Below, in pieces: positions 11,054 through 22,070 of a stretch of DNA of 64,000 nt. How positions within the stretch are numbered: the stretch's first letter is position 1; the number at the start of each line of letters is the position of its first letter. This stretch comes from Bactrocera neohumeralis (Eukaryota; Arthropoda; Insecta; Diptera; Tephritidae), in assembly GCF_024586455.1 (NCBI RefSeq), contig NW_026089663.1, positions 23,884 to 87,883 of the forward strand, read 5' to 3'. The position numbers and the translations under genes were made by a program. A model generated the notes under the pieces. The model made no database searches. It was not told the DNA's origin and saw only the letters and a program-made list of their open reading frames with translations.

Positions 11054-11284
11054 GCAGTTCGAAATTAAAACTTTATTTGATTTTCATATTTTTCAAAAAA
11101 AATACATTTGTTTCTAGCAATAATCCCAAGTTTCATTAAATTATTTACATAAACATGCGAAATATTGGCATTTCTATAAAAAAAAAACGTCTTAAAAGTC
11201 TAAATTTCCATACAAAATACATTACTGGGCACTGAGTGCCCACGTCACGAGATTAAGTTGTACAGCTATGTCACGGTTCTAAGG
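11054..11284 (+). other. piggyBac 3' non-coding region with hairpin
   Basis: After the stop there are about 170 AT-rich bases, then an 8-base perfect inverted repeat at 11226-11242 (TGGGCACT/AGTGCCCA). A TTAA at 11253-11256 could be the outer end of the element. No matching left end exists because the 5' half is missing, so the boundary is tentative. Confidence 0.4.
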
Positions 11285-11363
11285 TTAACCAGCTGGGCAG
11301 CGGCATCTTCTCAATTAAGAGACCGGACATTCCAGGTGTATGTCCTCAAATCGTAATCCTGAG
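11285..11363 (-). mobile_element. RTE-clade LINE, endonuclease 5' fragment
   Basis: About 80 bases match the reverse complement of the start of the RTE ORF in the copy at 11943-14552 (around 14159-14235): AACCAGCTGGGCAGC and ACATTCCAGGTG. It is too short to say more. Confidence 0.65.
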
Positions 11364-11589
11364 TAGGGATGGTTCGCCTTTATTTTGGAGTTGTTTTATA
11401 GGCGCTTTTGGTTATTGTGAGTCGCTAAGTGTCTGAGAAAGTGTGCAGTTCTTGGTACCAGGGAAATTATCTTCGGGTTTATTCCAATAAGTATTGCCGT
11501 AAGTACGTAGGTTGCCATCTGGCGACTTACAACTTTATCATGAAGTTTGCAAACGAGCAATATTTGTGTTGCCTACAGTTACTTAAATA
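11364..11589. other. unassigned stretch
   Basis: It lies between an RTE fragment and a mariner 5' region and may be RTE 5' leader or mariner end. No open frame or repeat is recognised. Confidence 0.35.
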
Positions 11590-11942
11590 TTAATTTCAGT
11601 CAAAAATTGCAATTAAATCGCGATCAATTTTTGGGGATGAAGCTAAATTAAAAACTAGTGATTATCGATGCTGTGGTGAATCCGATCGAGAAAGTAGATC
11701 ACTACAAGACGAATTTTGTGAATGTCGCCCAAAATCAGTTCTTGTTCCAGGACCTATCGATGCTGTGCGCAAACTGATATTGCATGATTGTTATGTGAGC
11801 TATCGTGGGATTGAGACAATTATAGGCATTAGTGGGACCAGCATATATTCAATATTGCCAGAGCATTTGAATGTAGAAAATTTATTTTTCACTTAGCTTC
11901 CCACACAATTTGTTGATCGCTCAAAAAAGTCTCGTGCCGATT
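11590..11942 (+). pseudogene. mariner transposase, N-terminal half (interrupted)
   Basis: The plus strand encodes VRKLILHDCYVSYRGIETI and GISGTSIYSILPEHLNVENL, the helix-turn-helix DNA-binding region of a mariner transposase. The frame then carries a stop and is cut by the RTE insertion at 11943. The rest of the gene resumes at 14564 after an 11-base duplication. Many stops show that it was dead before or soon after the insertion. Confidence 0.75.
11932..11942 (+). repeat. target-site duplication of the RTE insertion, left copy
   Basis: TCGTGCCGATT here is repeated exactly at 14553-14563 on the other side of the RTE element. This fixes the RTE borders and shows it landed inside the mariner. 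Confidence 0.85.
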
Positions 11943-11990
11943 CTCTTCTTCTTAATTGGCGTAGACACCGCTTACGCGATTATAGCCGAG

Positions 11991-12449
11991 TTAACAACAG
12001 TCGTTTCTTCTTTTCGCTACGTGACGCCAATTGGATATTCCAAGCGAAGCCAGGTCCTTCTCCACTTGGTCGTTCCAACGGAGTGGAGATCTTCCTCTTC
12101 CTCCGCTTCCCCCGGCGGGTACTGCGTCGAATACTTTCAGAGCTAGAGTGTTTTCGTCCATCCAAACAACACGACCTAGCCAGCGTAGCCGCTGTCTTTT
12201 AATTCGCTGAACTATGTCAATGTCGTCGTCTATCTCGTACAGCTCATCGTTCCATCGAATGCAATATTCGCCGTGGCCAACGCGCAAAAGACCATAAATC
12301 TTTCGCAGAACTTTTCTTCCGAAAACTCGTAACGTCGACTCATCGGTTGCTGTCATCGTCCAAGCCTCTGCACCATACAGCAGGAAGGGAATTATGAGTG
12401 ACTTATAGAGTTTGGCTTCTGTTCGTCGAGAGAGGACTTTACTTTTCAA
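11991..12449 (-). pseudogene. RTE ORF C-terminus
   Basis: This 152-codon frame is collinear with the copy at 9268-9970 (KLYKSLIIPFLLYGAEAWTM, GHGEYCIRWNDELYEI, WLGRVVWMDENTLAL, RSPLRWNDQVEKDLASLGI). It continues the reverse transcriptase above after a frameshifted gap at 12450-12582. It ends shortly before the LINE tail. Confidence 0.85.
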
Positions 12450-12582
12450 TTGCCTACTCAGTTCGAAGTAGCACCTGTTGGCAAGAGCAATCCTGCGTTG
12501 GATTTCCAGGCTGACATTGTTGGTGGTGTTAATACTGGTTCCTAACTATACGAGATTATCTACAACTTCAAAGTTATGACTG

Positions 12583-13362
12583 TCAACAGTGACGTGAGAG
12601 GAAAGTCGCAAGTGCGACGACTGTTTGTTTGGTGACGAGATATTTCGTCTTTCCCTCGTTCACTGCCAGACCCATTTTCTGTGCTTCCTTGTCCAACCTG
12701 GAGAAACCAGAACTAACGGCGCAAGTGTTGAGGCCGATGATATCAATATCATCGGCATACGCCAGCAGCTGTACACTCTTATAGAAGATGGTACCTTCTC
12801 TATTTGGTTCTGCGGCTCGAACTATTTTCTCCAGAAGCAGGTTGAAGAAGTCGCACGATAGGGTGTCGCCTTGTCTGAAACCTCGTTTGGTATCGAACGG
12901 CTCGGAGAGGTCCTTCCCGATTCTGACGGAGCTTTTCGTGTTGCTCAATGCCAGCTTACACAGCCGTATTAGTTTTGCGGGAATACCAAATTCAGACATC
13001 GCGGCATAAAGGCAGCTCCTTTTCGTGCTGTCGAAAGCAGCTTTGAAATCGACGAAGAGGTGGTGTGTGTTGATTCTTCTTTCACGGGTCTTTTCCAAGA
13101 TTTGGCGCATGGTGAATATCTGGTCGGTTGTTGATTTTCCAGGTCTAAAGCCACGCTGATAAGGTCCAATCAGTTTGTTGACGGCGGGCTTTAATCTCTC
13201 ACACAATATGCTCGGTAGAACCTTATATGCGATGCTGAGGAGGCTAATCCCACGGTAGTTGGCGCAGATTGTGGGGTCTCCTTTTTTATGGATTGGGCCT
13301 AGCACACTTAAATTCCAATCGTTGGGCATGCTTTCGTCCGACCATATTTTACGAAGAAGCAT
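12583..13362 (-). pseudogene. RTE reverse transcriptase core
   Basis: This open frame of 259 codons has PIHKKGDPTICANYRGISL, YQRGFRPGKSTTDQIFTMRQ, HHLFVDFKAAFDST (motif with the first catalytic aspartate), TKRGFRQGDTLSCDFFNLLL and QLLAYADDIDII (YADD box). It then runs into a frameshift near 12583. The catalytic residues are preserved although the element as a whole is broken. It would copy RTE RNA at the nicked target. Confidence 0.9.
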
Positions 13363-13593
13363 GCATGCTCCTTATCAGTTCTTCGCCGCCGTGTTTGAAT
13401 AGCTCGGCCGGCAATCCGTCGGCCCCTGCCGCTTCGTTGTTCTTCAGGCGGGTAATTGCTATTCCAACTTCTTCATGGTCAGGCAATGGAACGTCTGCTC
13501 CATCGGCATCTCCTGGCGTTGTTCGTTCACTGCCATTCAGCAGGTTGGAGAAGTGTTCCCTTCATAATTTAAGTATGCTCTGGCCATCGGTGA

Positions 13594-14343
13594 CTAGATC
13601 ACCTTCGGGGGTTCTACAAGAGTATGCTCCGGTTTTGAAATCTTCTGTATGCAGCCGCATTTTGTCGTAGAATTTTCGAGCACTACTCCTGGCGGCCAGT
13701 TTGTCAAGCTCTCCATACTCACGCATTTCGGCCTCTCTCTTTTTCTGTCTGTAAATGCGTCTTGCTTCAAGATAGTGGTCCGAGTCGATGTTAGGACCTC
13801 GTCGCCAGGCACAATTTTGACATCGTGGCGGGGGCAGCTCTCATAAGCGCGTTCCAAGCGCTCATAGAAGGCATCTTTGGTCACATTGTCCTTCTCTTCC
13901 GTCGGGGCGTGGGCGCAAATCAGCGATATGTTGAAGAACCTCGCTTTGATGCGGATTGTGGCTAGACGTTCATTCACCGGAGTGAATGATAGTACTCGGC
14001 GACGAAGTCTCTCTCCCACCACGAATCCAACACCAAACTTGCGCTCCTTTATATAGCCACTGTAGTAAATGTCACAAGGACCTACTCGTCTCTGTCCTTG
14101 TCCCGTCCATCGCATTTCTTGGACGGCGGTGATGTCAGCCTTTATTTTCGCGAGGACATCAACCAGCTTGGCAGCGGCACCTTCCCAATGAAGGGTCCGT
14201 ACATTCCAGGTGCATGCCCTTATATCGTAGTCCTGATTTTGTTTGCCATGGTCGTCATCAAAAGGGGGGTCTCTCATCCGAGACAGTTGGTAATCTTTCA
14301 TTGGGGGGCTTTTTACGTGGCTGGTCCCTAACCCAGCGCACAA
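13594..14343 (-). pseudogene. RTE endonuclease (APE-like) domain, truncated
   Basis: The frame shows RACTWNVRTLHWEGAAAK, ADITAVQEMRWTGQGQ (the catalytic glutamate region), CDIYYSGYIKERKFGVGFVV, NERLATIRIKARFFNISLIC and HAPTEEKDNVTKDAFYERLE. It breaks at VKIVPGDE, where GDFN would follow, and then continues in another frame of downstream RTE sequence. In an intact RTE this domain nicks target DNA to prime reverse transcription. The catalytic DHY-type C-terminal motifs are lost in this copy. Confidence 0.88.
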
Positions 14344-14552
14344 CCCTATTTAGGGGATGTTTCGACTTCTCACTTTAGCTCGCCTTCGAACGGATGTTCT
14401 TAGGCTACCCAGAGGATACTTAGTCAAAGAACGGAAGTTGTGAGCTGCTTGAGCCATGTGTAAAAGAATCGTTTCTGGCCACTCCCAAGTGAATGGCGAT
14501 CAGAGAACTTTTTTCACTTGCGTGAACTTCTACACATGACTCCATCCTCCTG

Positions 14553-15210
14553 TCGTGCCGATTGGAAGAGAGAAATTAAAAAAAAAATGTACGATAACGA
14601 AGTTTCGAAATACGTCTATGATAACATGATAGCTGATGAATCATGGATTTATACTTATGATCCCGAAAGTAAGCAGTAGTCGACTGTATGAGTGTTTCAA
14701 AATGAGTCGAATCCAACCAAAGCGGTTCGCGCAGGAAGCACTTTCAAGCAAAAGGTTGCCGGTTTTTGTGGAAATCCTGGACTTACAACCATACCAACAG
14801 AACTACACAGAACAGTAAACTATTTTTGTTCCAAGTGTCTTTCAAGAAATCAGGGAAACCAACTAACGAATACGGTACACTCTTCACCACGATCATTTGA
14901 GCTCTCAAACAACGACTAAAACAATTGCTCTTTTAAGTCATCCACCGTAAAATCTTGACTTAGCACCGAATGACTTCTTTTAGTTCACGTACGAAAAAGA
15001 AATAAAGTACAAGGTACAACGTTAAGAGGCGGTTGATACGTTCAAAACGCATGTTTTGGAGATACTTCAATCAGAGTGGCAAAGGTGCATGAATAATAAC
15101 GCATATAAAAGTGAATAAATCTCAATAGATAATATTTTGAAAAACAATAAAGCGACTTTCGATGAATAATATTTGTTTTGGAAATATAAAAGACAATCTA
15201 CGTTGTTGTG
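14553..15210 (+). pseudogene. mariner transposase, C-terminal half (resumed)
   Basis: It begins with the second copy of TCGTGCCGATT (14553-14563). It encodes ADESWIYTYDPESKQ (first aspartate), RTVNYFCSKCLSR, a decayed HHDHLSSQTTTKTIA block (second aspartate) and LAPNDFF (third), followed by mariner C-terminal sequence. Several frameshifts and stops are present. The right terminal repeat is not certain; the match fades near 15200. Confidence 0.7.
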
Positions 15211-15410
15211 TTATGTACATATGTATATTGTCAGCTAATACCGCTGTTTGATGTTGCTGCATAATTAAAACATTTAGGCTTTGAAGTACTATTAGTACGT
15301 TTTTCTTTAAGGATTGTGGGACTTCTTTTATACGTAAAATTGTTTATTACTGCGGGACAGTTATCCAGGATAAAGGCTGTTTCCTTCATCCGTCAAGGTC
15401 AGTGTATATT
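15211..15410. other. unassigned stretch
   Basis: AT-rich; nothing recognised. Confidence 0.35.
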
Positions 15411-15556
15411 TTATATATAATATATGTATATATAAAATATTTGGATTCCGATCATCTGGTTGACATTTTACATATTAAGGTATTATCCTGGCTTTGATTC
15501 TTATAAGTTGCACAAGTGTGAAATGTTCGGTCGCACCCGAATTAGCGCTTTACTCG
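15411..15556 (+). mobile_element. DINE-1-like 3' end fragment
   Basis: ATTTGGATTCCGATCATCTG and the terminal AAATGTTCGGTCGCACCCGAA match the 3' block of the older subfamily copies at 2600-2747 and 6740-6846. Confidence 0.6.
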
Positions 15557-15824
15557 TATCACTTGTTTTTTTTTACTATTTATAAATTTTATAGATCTCA
15601 GTTGCCTCTTGTAATGTATTAAATAATAATATAAATAAATAATTTTATATTCATCAAGTAAAACTGTGGTATATGTACATATGTATGTACGTACTTTTCC
15701 TTTTGCATTATTAATTTAGAGTGTTTAAGCACACAAATATATTACAAACGCTAACAGGTGTTAGCTGAGTGGTAATTTCGACTTAAAGAAATATTGAAAA
15801 TATTTAGAAACACTAAAATGCAGG
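15557..15824. other. unassigned stretch
   Basis: AT-rich spacer with ACATATGTATGTAC simple sequence. No gene was seen. Confidence 0.35.
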
Positions 15825-16725
15825 AAGTGTTCCAGTGGGTTCATTAAGGTATCATCATCAATCTTATGGAGTGAAGTCACCCGGATGTTATGTGATTGTT
15901 ATATGGGGAATAAGTCAAGTTTTCGTCCAATTTTAGGCACAAAGATACACTGATATCGGAAAAATACGCTCTCTCAGTTTCATAAAGATTACTCATAAGT
16001 TGGCGGATATATGGGCTATAAATTCATTTCGAATTTGGAAAATCGGTGTGTTAGATGAAGTTGTGTTTTATAGAAACTAGCTGTGGTTGCAAACCGCTTT
16101 CGCTTATTTTCGCACTGTGAAATTAGAATGTCAGACGAAAGATGTACATATGTATACCAAACTTGGTTGAAATCGGTCTAGCCAGTCTTAAGACATGTGA
16201 ATTTACCCAAAATTGGGCGGTGACACGTATATTGCCCAATTTTGACATCGGTTTTTTTAAAGTCTTGTCATACTATCTCGGGGGTAAAATTTAATGTCTC
16301 TTGTGTATTTCGTTACTGATTTATCTTACTTATAGTAGTTTTTATAAGTCTCGTTTATGAGGAGGAAGCGGAGTTACCATCCGATTTCATCCATTTTCAC
16401 AGTGTCGGTAGGAATTCCCATAATATTTGTGCACAACAAATTTGTTGTTGTAGTTTTAGTGATTTACGAGATATCTACAAAAAACTTACTTGAGTGTTCG
16501 GTCACGCCCAATTATTCAAACGTGCCCCTTGCTACTGAGATCACCTATGCCCAAAAAGAGTTGTATATCTTAATTTAATGCTTACTTATGACACATTATT
16601 TGTTTTCAGTTAATGCCATTTGGTGGGCGTGGCAGTTGTCCGATTGCGCCCATCTACAACCGCTTTGTGAACAACCCATCATACTATATACTATACATTG
16701 TAAGTAGCAACATGTTGCAGATGGA
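15825..16725 (-). mobile_element. DINE-1-like element, degenerate
   Basis: Landmarks appear in reverse orientation: GAAGTCACCCGGATGTT, GTGGTTGCAAACCG, GTTACCATCCGATTTCATCC and TGGTGGGCGTGGCAGT. Near 16705 GTAGCAACATGTTGC recalls the 5' terminal hairpin of the family. Divergence is high, so the ends are approximate. Confidence 0.5.
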
Positions 16726-16757
16726 CAAAAAATAAGACGGGTGCATATTCCATCAGC

Positions 16758-17890
16758 CCTTGTCTCTTGATTCACTGAACTATTTCAATGTCGCCGTATA
16801 TCTCATACAGCTTACCGTTCCGACGACTGCGGTAATCGCCGCAGTGACGTCCGAGCCAAGGCGCGAATGCGATGACTGTTTTTTTTGATGACAGGAGAAA
16901 TTTCATCTTGTCCTCTTTCATAATCGTACGCTTCACTTCCTTATTCAGTGTGGACAAAGTTGGGCTAAACGAGCGGTCGTTGATCTATTCCACCATCAAA
17001 ATTTCGGAAATAAGGCTCGCCATTTCCAGATGTTACGTTTTCCTCGCCGTTCAGCATTCTTTAGAAGTGTTCTCTCCATAACTTTGGTATGCTCTGAACA
17101 TCAACCACTAGACCACAACTTTGGGTCTTACAAAAGTATGCTTCGGACTTAAAACTTTCCGTTAGTCGCCGCTTCTTTTCGTTGAATTTTCCAGCAATAC
17201 TCCTGTCAGTCAGCTTGTCAAACTCTTCACACTCACGCATTTAAGCTCTTCTTTTTTTGTTTGCAAATGCGTCTCGCTTCCTTCTTCAACTAGGTTGTTC
17301 GCTTTCTCTCCACGGCGACGTGACAGTCCTCATCGTACCAGCTGTTCTTTTGGTGTTTACGAAAACCAATGATTTCGCTTGCCAATGTACGTAAATAAGT
17401 AGTTGGAAATGGCGTTCCACAGTTCTCTTATACCGAGTTGCCTATTCTCAGAGAGCGGAAGTGCAAGTCGAGTAGAAAACTGTTTCACTGGCAGTTGTGA
17501 TAGAAGTTTAGATGTCGTATCTTCCCTGTCTTTGTTGGCGAGCGTTTTTTGCTGTACTGAGGCGGCTGTGAGTCGTTGTTAGCTCTTCGGAGCGTACGCA
17601 CGTCCAGGACACTGGATACATAGCGTCAACACAATATTCACAACATGATCGATCTGGTTTCGAACTTTTTGATCCGCAGACAGCCAAATAGCTTCATGAA
17701 TTTTCGTCAGCTGAACAGCGTAACCTTCCCAGTTTAGGGATTGGACTTTCCAGGTGAATGCCCTGAAATTATTACGTTTTCTGTGATCGTCATCAAAAGC
17801 AGGGTATTTCATCCGAGGCTATTATTTCTTATTCATTAAAAATGAATTTCCACGAGGGTCCCATACCGAGCGCATAACCTCGTTAGGCGA
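16758..17890 (-). mobile_element. RTE-clade LINE, highly degenerate copy
   Basis: The segments are collinear with the minus strand of the 11943 copy. They include CTCTTGATTCACTGAAC with the CATACAGCTTACCGTTCC region (C-terminal part), TGATGACAGGAGAAATTTC, a middle part at 17040-17300 corresponding to the linker, and 17600-17820 corresponding to the start of the endonuclease. The reverse transcriptase core is mostly missing. No frame longer than 77 codons remains. Confidence 0.65.
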
Positions 17891-18477
17891 GTACATAAAG
17901 TTTTCTATACATTTATACAGCGAGCTATGGGAGCATTAGACTTCAGCGAACTCTTAAACCGAAAATGTCGAATTGGTTCCGCTGAAGCTTCCTCTCTTTT
18001 AGTCGTAACCTCATGCTCCACACGGGGTGGCTACCGCATCTTACACAAGGGTTGCTCACGTTTTCAGGGTACGCGGCGAGGAAACAAGTTAAGGAATTGG
18101 GCCATACGACTGTAACTGCAGAAGCATGACTATACCCCATTACACCCCTAAATTTTTACTATACACTAATTTAGACTGTTCTCACTGTCGTTGGAGATTT
18201 ATAAAAAAAAAGCCGATATTAGCATTTTTTGTCGCCACAACTGTGTTATGTGGGCTTCGACAGCCTCACTCCTCATAGTTTTTTTTTTAACTTTTTACTT
18301 GAAATTGCTTTAATTGTTCATTTCTTATTTGTTTAATTTTTTCACTTTGATGGTTTGAGATATCTAAATCACCTGCAATAATGTGCTGTATTTCCTACCT
18401 GACAAACAGACTGAGTAATCCGTCTGTCAATCCTTTTGGAAATTTCACAAAGGGAGATCTTGAGTAAACAGTTACAT
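17891..18477. other. unassigned stretch
   Basis: It may start with RTE leader, but no alignment is convincing. Short frames at 17927-18115 and 18369-18647 overlap other repeats and show no domain. Confidence 0.35.
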
Positions 18478-19932
18478 ACAGACGGAAGACCCGCCTTCAG
18501 TTCCAGTCCACGTTCCAAAGTCCTAACATCGACTCGGACCACTATCCTGTTGCAGCCAAGGCATGCACCCACATCTGTGCAGCGTAAAATGCTCGTCAAC
18601 AAACACAAGAAAACTCGATGTCGAAAAGCTGCAATCACTGAAATCACAACAGACAGCTGAACGACTTTCTACTCGGCTTGGTTTTCGGAAAATGCAAAAG
18701 AACAGCTACTACGGTGAGGAGGGCCATGTCTCAGTGGAGAGGTCCCGAGAGCTAAGGAAGGTAGCAAGACGCATTTGTAGACAAACAAAGAGGGAAGCCG
18801 AAATGCGTAAGTATGAAGAGCTTGACAAGCTGGCCGACAAGGATGCTACGACTAACAGAAGGTGGCTTTAGGCCTGTTAAATCAGCAACTAACTAGATAT
18901 TCACCATGCACCAAATCTTGGAAAAGACCCGGGAAAGAGAATCGACAATCACCGCCTCTTCGTCGATTTCAAAGCTGCCTTTGACAGCACGAAAAGTAGC
19001 TGCTTATATGCTACGTTGAGCAACACCAAAAGTTCCGTCAGGACCTCTCCGATACCAAACGAGATTTCAGACAAAGCGACTCTCTTTCGTCTGACTTCTT
19101 CAACCTACTTCTGGAGAAAATAATTCTAGCTGCAGAACTAAACCGAGAACTAAAGAGTGTACAGCTGCCGGCGTATGGTGATGATATTGACACCCTAGCC
19201 GCCTTGCTCAGGTACGAGGCCGACCTAAAACCTCTGCCGTACTTTGGGTCCGGCACCTGCCTGCATTTAGGTACAAACCACAGCCACCACGAATCTCCAC
19301 AAAGGGCCAAACCCAATAAGCAGATTGGAGTAAACTCCAAGGGCAAACTGCTCCCCGTGGTACCAGGTTATAGTTTCTGGTGAGACTTTGTAGCTTTTGC
19401 TACTGCCAGTGGAGCTCCCTAAATCCCAAACTCAATGACTGGTGACATTTGTCGTTTCAACAACAAATGCCTTTATATTAGGAATTAATATAAAATATAT
19501 ATTATCATAACAAAAGGAAAACTCTATAAGTCACTCATTATTCCCGTGCTGCTATATGGTGCAGAAGTATGGACAATGACAACATCTGATCAGTCGAAGT
19601 TACGGATTTTAGAGAGCAAGGTTCTGAGAAAGTTTTATGGTCCTTTGCGCGTTGGCAAATGCGAATATCGCATTCGATGGAACGATGAGCTGTATGTGAT
19701 ATACAACGACATTGACATAGTTCAGCGAATTAAGAGACAACGTAGACGAAAACACTCCAACTCTGAAAGTATTCGACGCAGTACCCGCCGGGGGAAGCAG
19801 AGAAATAGGAAAACCACCACTCCGTTGGAACGACTAGATGAAGAAGGACCTGGCTTCGCTTGGAATCTCCAATTGGTACCACCTTGCAAAAAGAAGAAAA
19901 CAAGCTATAACCGCAAAAGCGGCCAGTAAAGA
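18478..19932 (+). mobile_element. RTE-clade LINE, degenerate plus-strand copy
   Basis: Recognisable in order are ACATCGACTCGGACCACTAT (endonuclease end), GACAAACAAAGAGGGAAG (linker), KTRERESTITASSSISKLPL-like remnants around 18930 with a decayed YADD (QLPAYGDDIDTLA) at about 19160, and the C-terminal part from 19520 (YKSLIIPVLLYGAEVWTM). It ends in AAGAAGAAAACAAG. A block at 19205-19520 does not align with RTE and appears to be extra sequence. Confidence 0.7.
19546..19929 (+). pseudogene. RTE ORF C-terminal remnant
   Basis: This 127-codon frame begins LLYGAEVWTMTTSDQSKLR and contains VLRKFYGPLRVGKCEYRIRW. It shifts frame after RIKRQRRR, so the last third reads in a wrong frame. It corresponds to the region downstream of the reverse transcriptase. 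Confidence 0.75.
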
Positions 19933-20344
19933 ATAAAAAGAATTTCTTCATATATCACATTTTTTGTAACAAATGAATTCAACAAGTGTTAATGGGGATT
20001 TTTTTTGTCAAATTGAAACTTTTTTAAGATGGGGATTGTGCTGTCAAGTGTTATGTTGTTATGTCCTTCATCCTGTCATTTCATTTCGGACGTGCCTTGA
20101 TTAGAAGCAAATAGTCAGCGATAATAATTGCTTTGTGTTTATATTTTTAAACATATTGTTGAGTGCATTCATATAATCGAATTATTCAAATGTATACTAT
20201 GTTATTTGTAAAAACATTTTTTGTGCATACGGATGATTTATTCTTATGTAACAGATGCAACTTGCTTTTAATTTCATTTATTCTATTTTATATGAAGGAA
20301 AAATACCACGAGCCAAACGAAGCAAATATAGGAACGCGTAGGAG
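19933..20344. other. unassigned stretch
   Basis: AT-rich, with no recognised gene or repeat before the RTE leader match begins. Confidence 0.35.
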
Positions 20345-20660
20345 GGAGTCATGTGTAGAAGCTCATGCAGGTGAAGAAAGTTCTCTGATTGCCATTCACT
20401 CGGGAGTGGTAACAAACGATTCTTTTACATATGGCTTAAGCAGCTCACGACTTCCGGTTTTTGACCATTGCATCCTCTGGGTCGCCAAAGAACATCTGTT
20501 TGAACTCTAGCTAAGGCGAGAAAGCGATCCATATATCCCCAGGGTTGTGCGCTGGGCTTGGGATTGGGAATTAGTTGTTTTCGAATCGGTAAGCCATTAA
20601 CCAGGTCGATCATGTTGTGATGGACGGAAGACACGTCTCCAATCTTTTAGATGTGCGGAT
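20345..20660 (+). mobile_element. RTE-clade LINE, 5' leader and endonuclease pieces
   Basis: 20349-20570 is the counterpart of the leader at 14344-14552 read on the coding strand (GTCATGTGTAGAAG, GCCATTCACTCGGGAGTGG, TTACATATGGCTTAAGCAGC). It jumps directly to an endonuclease piece (GTCGATCATGTTGTGATGGA), so most of the ORF is deleted. Confidence 0.7.
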
Positions 20661-20810
20661 TGATAAATGTAAACTAACAAGCAATATTTTCAATTTATGA
20701 AGTAAAACAATATAAGCTGTAATAACAAGCTTTTTTCTTTTTTAAACTAAACTTAATTCCTAAGTATGATGATATTTGTTATTTTCTTAGATTCTTAAGA
20801 AATCTTTCAG

Positions 20811-21017
20811 TCAGTGCCAGATTTTTTTAGTCTCTCCTAGTTGTCGGGCTTCAGTACATACAGGATTTTGTGACCTTTTTGCATGTTTCGATACCGTTTC
20901 GCGAACCATTTTTAATTGAAGATCACGATGCAGATCCGAATTTCGTATGTACCACGGGGCATTTACAATTTTTCGCAAAACTTTGTTTTGGAATATTTGC
21001 ACCGCTTCGATGTACAA
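20811..21017 (-). pseudogene. jockey-type ORF2 C-terminus
   Basis: The frame reads IFQNKVLRKIVNAPWYIRNS and DLHRDLQLKMVRETVSKHAK, the characteristic end of jockey-clade ORF2. A very similar block belongs to the separate copy at 31680-31994. Confidence 0.8.
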
Positions 21018-21189
21018 CGGTGCAGCGCATCATCATAGTTGAATTCCGTATGTCCAAATAGGTTTCAAAGTTTGATTGTAGACTATGATTTTATTTGATG
21101 TTGTTAAGGGTGATTTTTTATCGATCAACCAGTTTATTTTGTGGGATTTTCGTTTTAGTTGTGAAACTTTTTTTGTATATGCTCCTTCC

Positions 21190-21984
21190 AATTCAACTTT
21201 GCTTTATTTTTTAACGGTCGTAATGATGCAGGTATCATCTGCAAATGTGGCTAATGCGCAGTAGGCATCTCGCTAGTAAACAAAATGTATAAGAATGATT
21301 CCAGGACACTTCTTTGGGGTACACCTGTTTTTATCGTATGTAGTAGTAGTAATTTATGATTGTCCCGGCTTGTTTCTGAAGTAGCGATTGCTTAGGTGAG
21401 AGTCAACTAGATAGGTTAGATACTGTGGAAAGTGAAGTCGATTGTGGAATGTCGAAATCTAAATCCGAATTGATGAATTGGTATAAGTCCCTTTTCTTAA
21501 ATTATGTTCTGAAGAATTCTTATGATTACGGCTTCAAGTTGTTTGGACAAAATAGGCAACAGTGAGATTCGACGATATGACGAGGCCTCATGCACGCTTC
21601 TGCCAAGTTTTTATACCATAATGAATTTAGATACCTTCCATGACAGTGGGTCGTATCTGAGACTTACGCAAGCGTTTATCATCGCGTAAGCTTTTCTATT
21701 GCTTTTCGCGTTAGATTTTTTAGTACATCAGCTGTCACCAAGTCGAGGCCGGGAACCTTTCTCGACTTACTTTTAATGATATTTCCCAATTCTTTATTTG
21801 TCGCTGGTTGGATTTCACCCACGTATTGCGATTCTTCCGCCTTCGGTAAAGTACCATGGTACGTTTTAATTAGTTTCAGATAAACTAAGATAGATAAAAA
21901 AACTACAGCATTTTCTTCGTCGCTTTTGGCCCAGAATCCATTTGTCTTTTTGAGGGCTGTATTCGACAATATAATACCTAACAT
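21190..21984 (-). pseudogene. jockey-type reverse transcriptase remnant
   Basis: The 101-codon frame at 21679-21984 carries the linker and start of the reverse transcriptase (KSRKVPGLDLVTADVLKNL). Further downstream on the same strand I can read GVPQRSVLESFLYILFT and a FADDTCIITT box at about 21210-21330, the equivalents of PQGSVLGP and YADD. Stops and shifts separate them. Confidence 0.75.
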
Positions 21985-22070
21985 CTTTTACAGCTTTCCA
22001 AAGGGAATAATCTGCATTTTCGCAATATAATTAGAAATGTAGAAGCGTAGTGAAATTGTTTAATTCTGTT

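Larger units (their letters stand above)
11943..14552 (-). mobile_element. RTE-clade LINE, internally deleted, with 11-bp target duplication
   Basis: This is the best RTE copy in the window, 2610 bases. On the minus strand it has a 5' leader (14344-14552), an apurinic endonuclease, a reverse transcriptase and a short GAAGAAGAG tail. RTE elements usually have one ORF over 3 kb. Here the endonuclease jumps from a GD motif to a downstream piece, and then again to the linker before the reverse transcriptase, so central parts are gone. Frameshifts also separate the three open segments. Confidence 0.9.
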
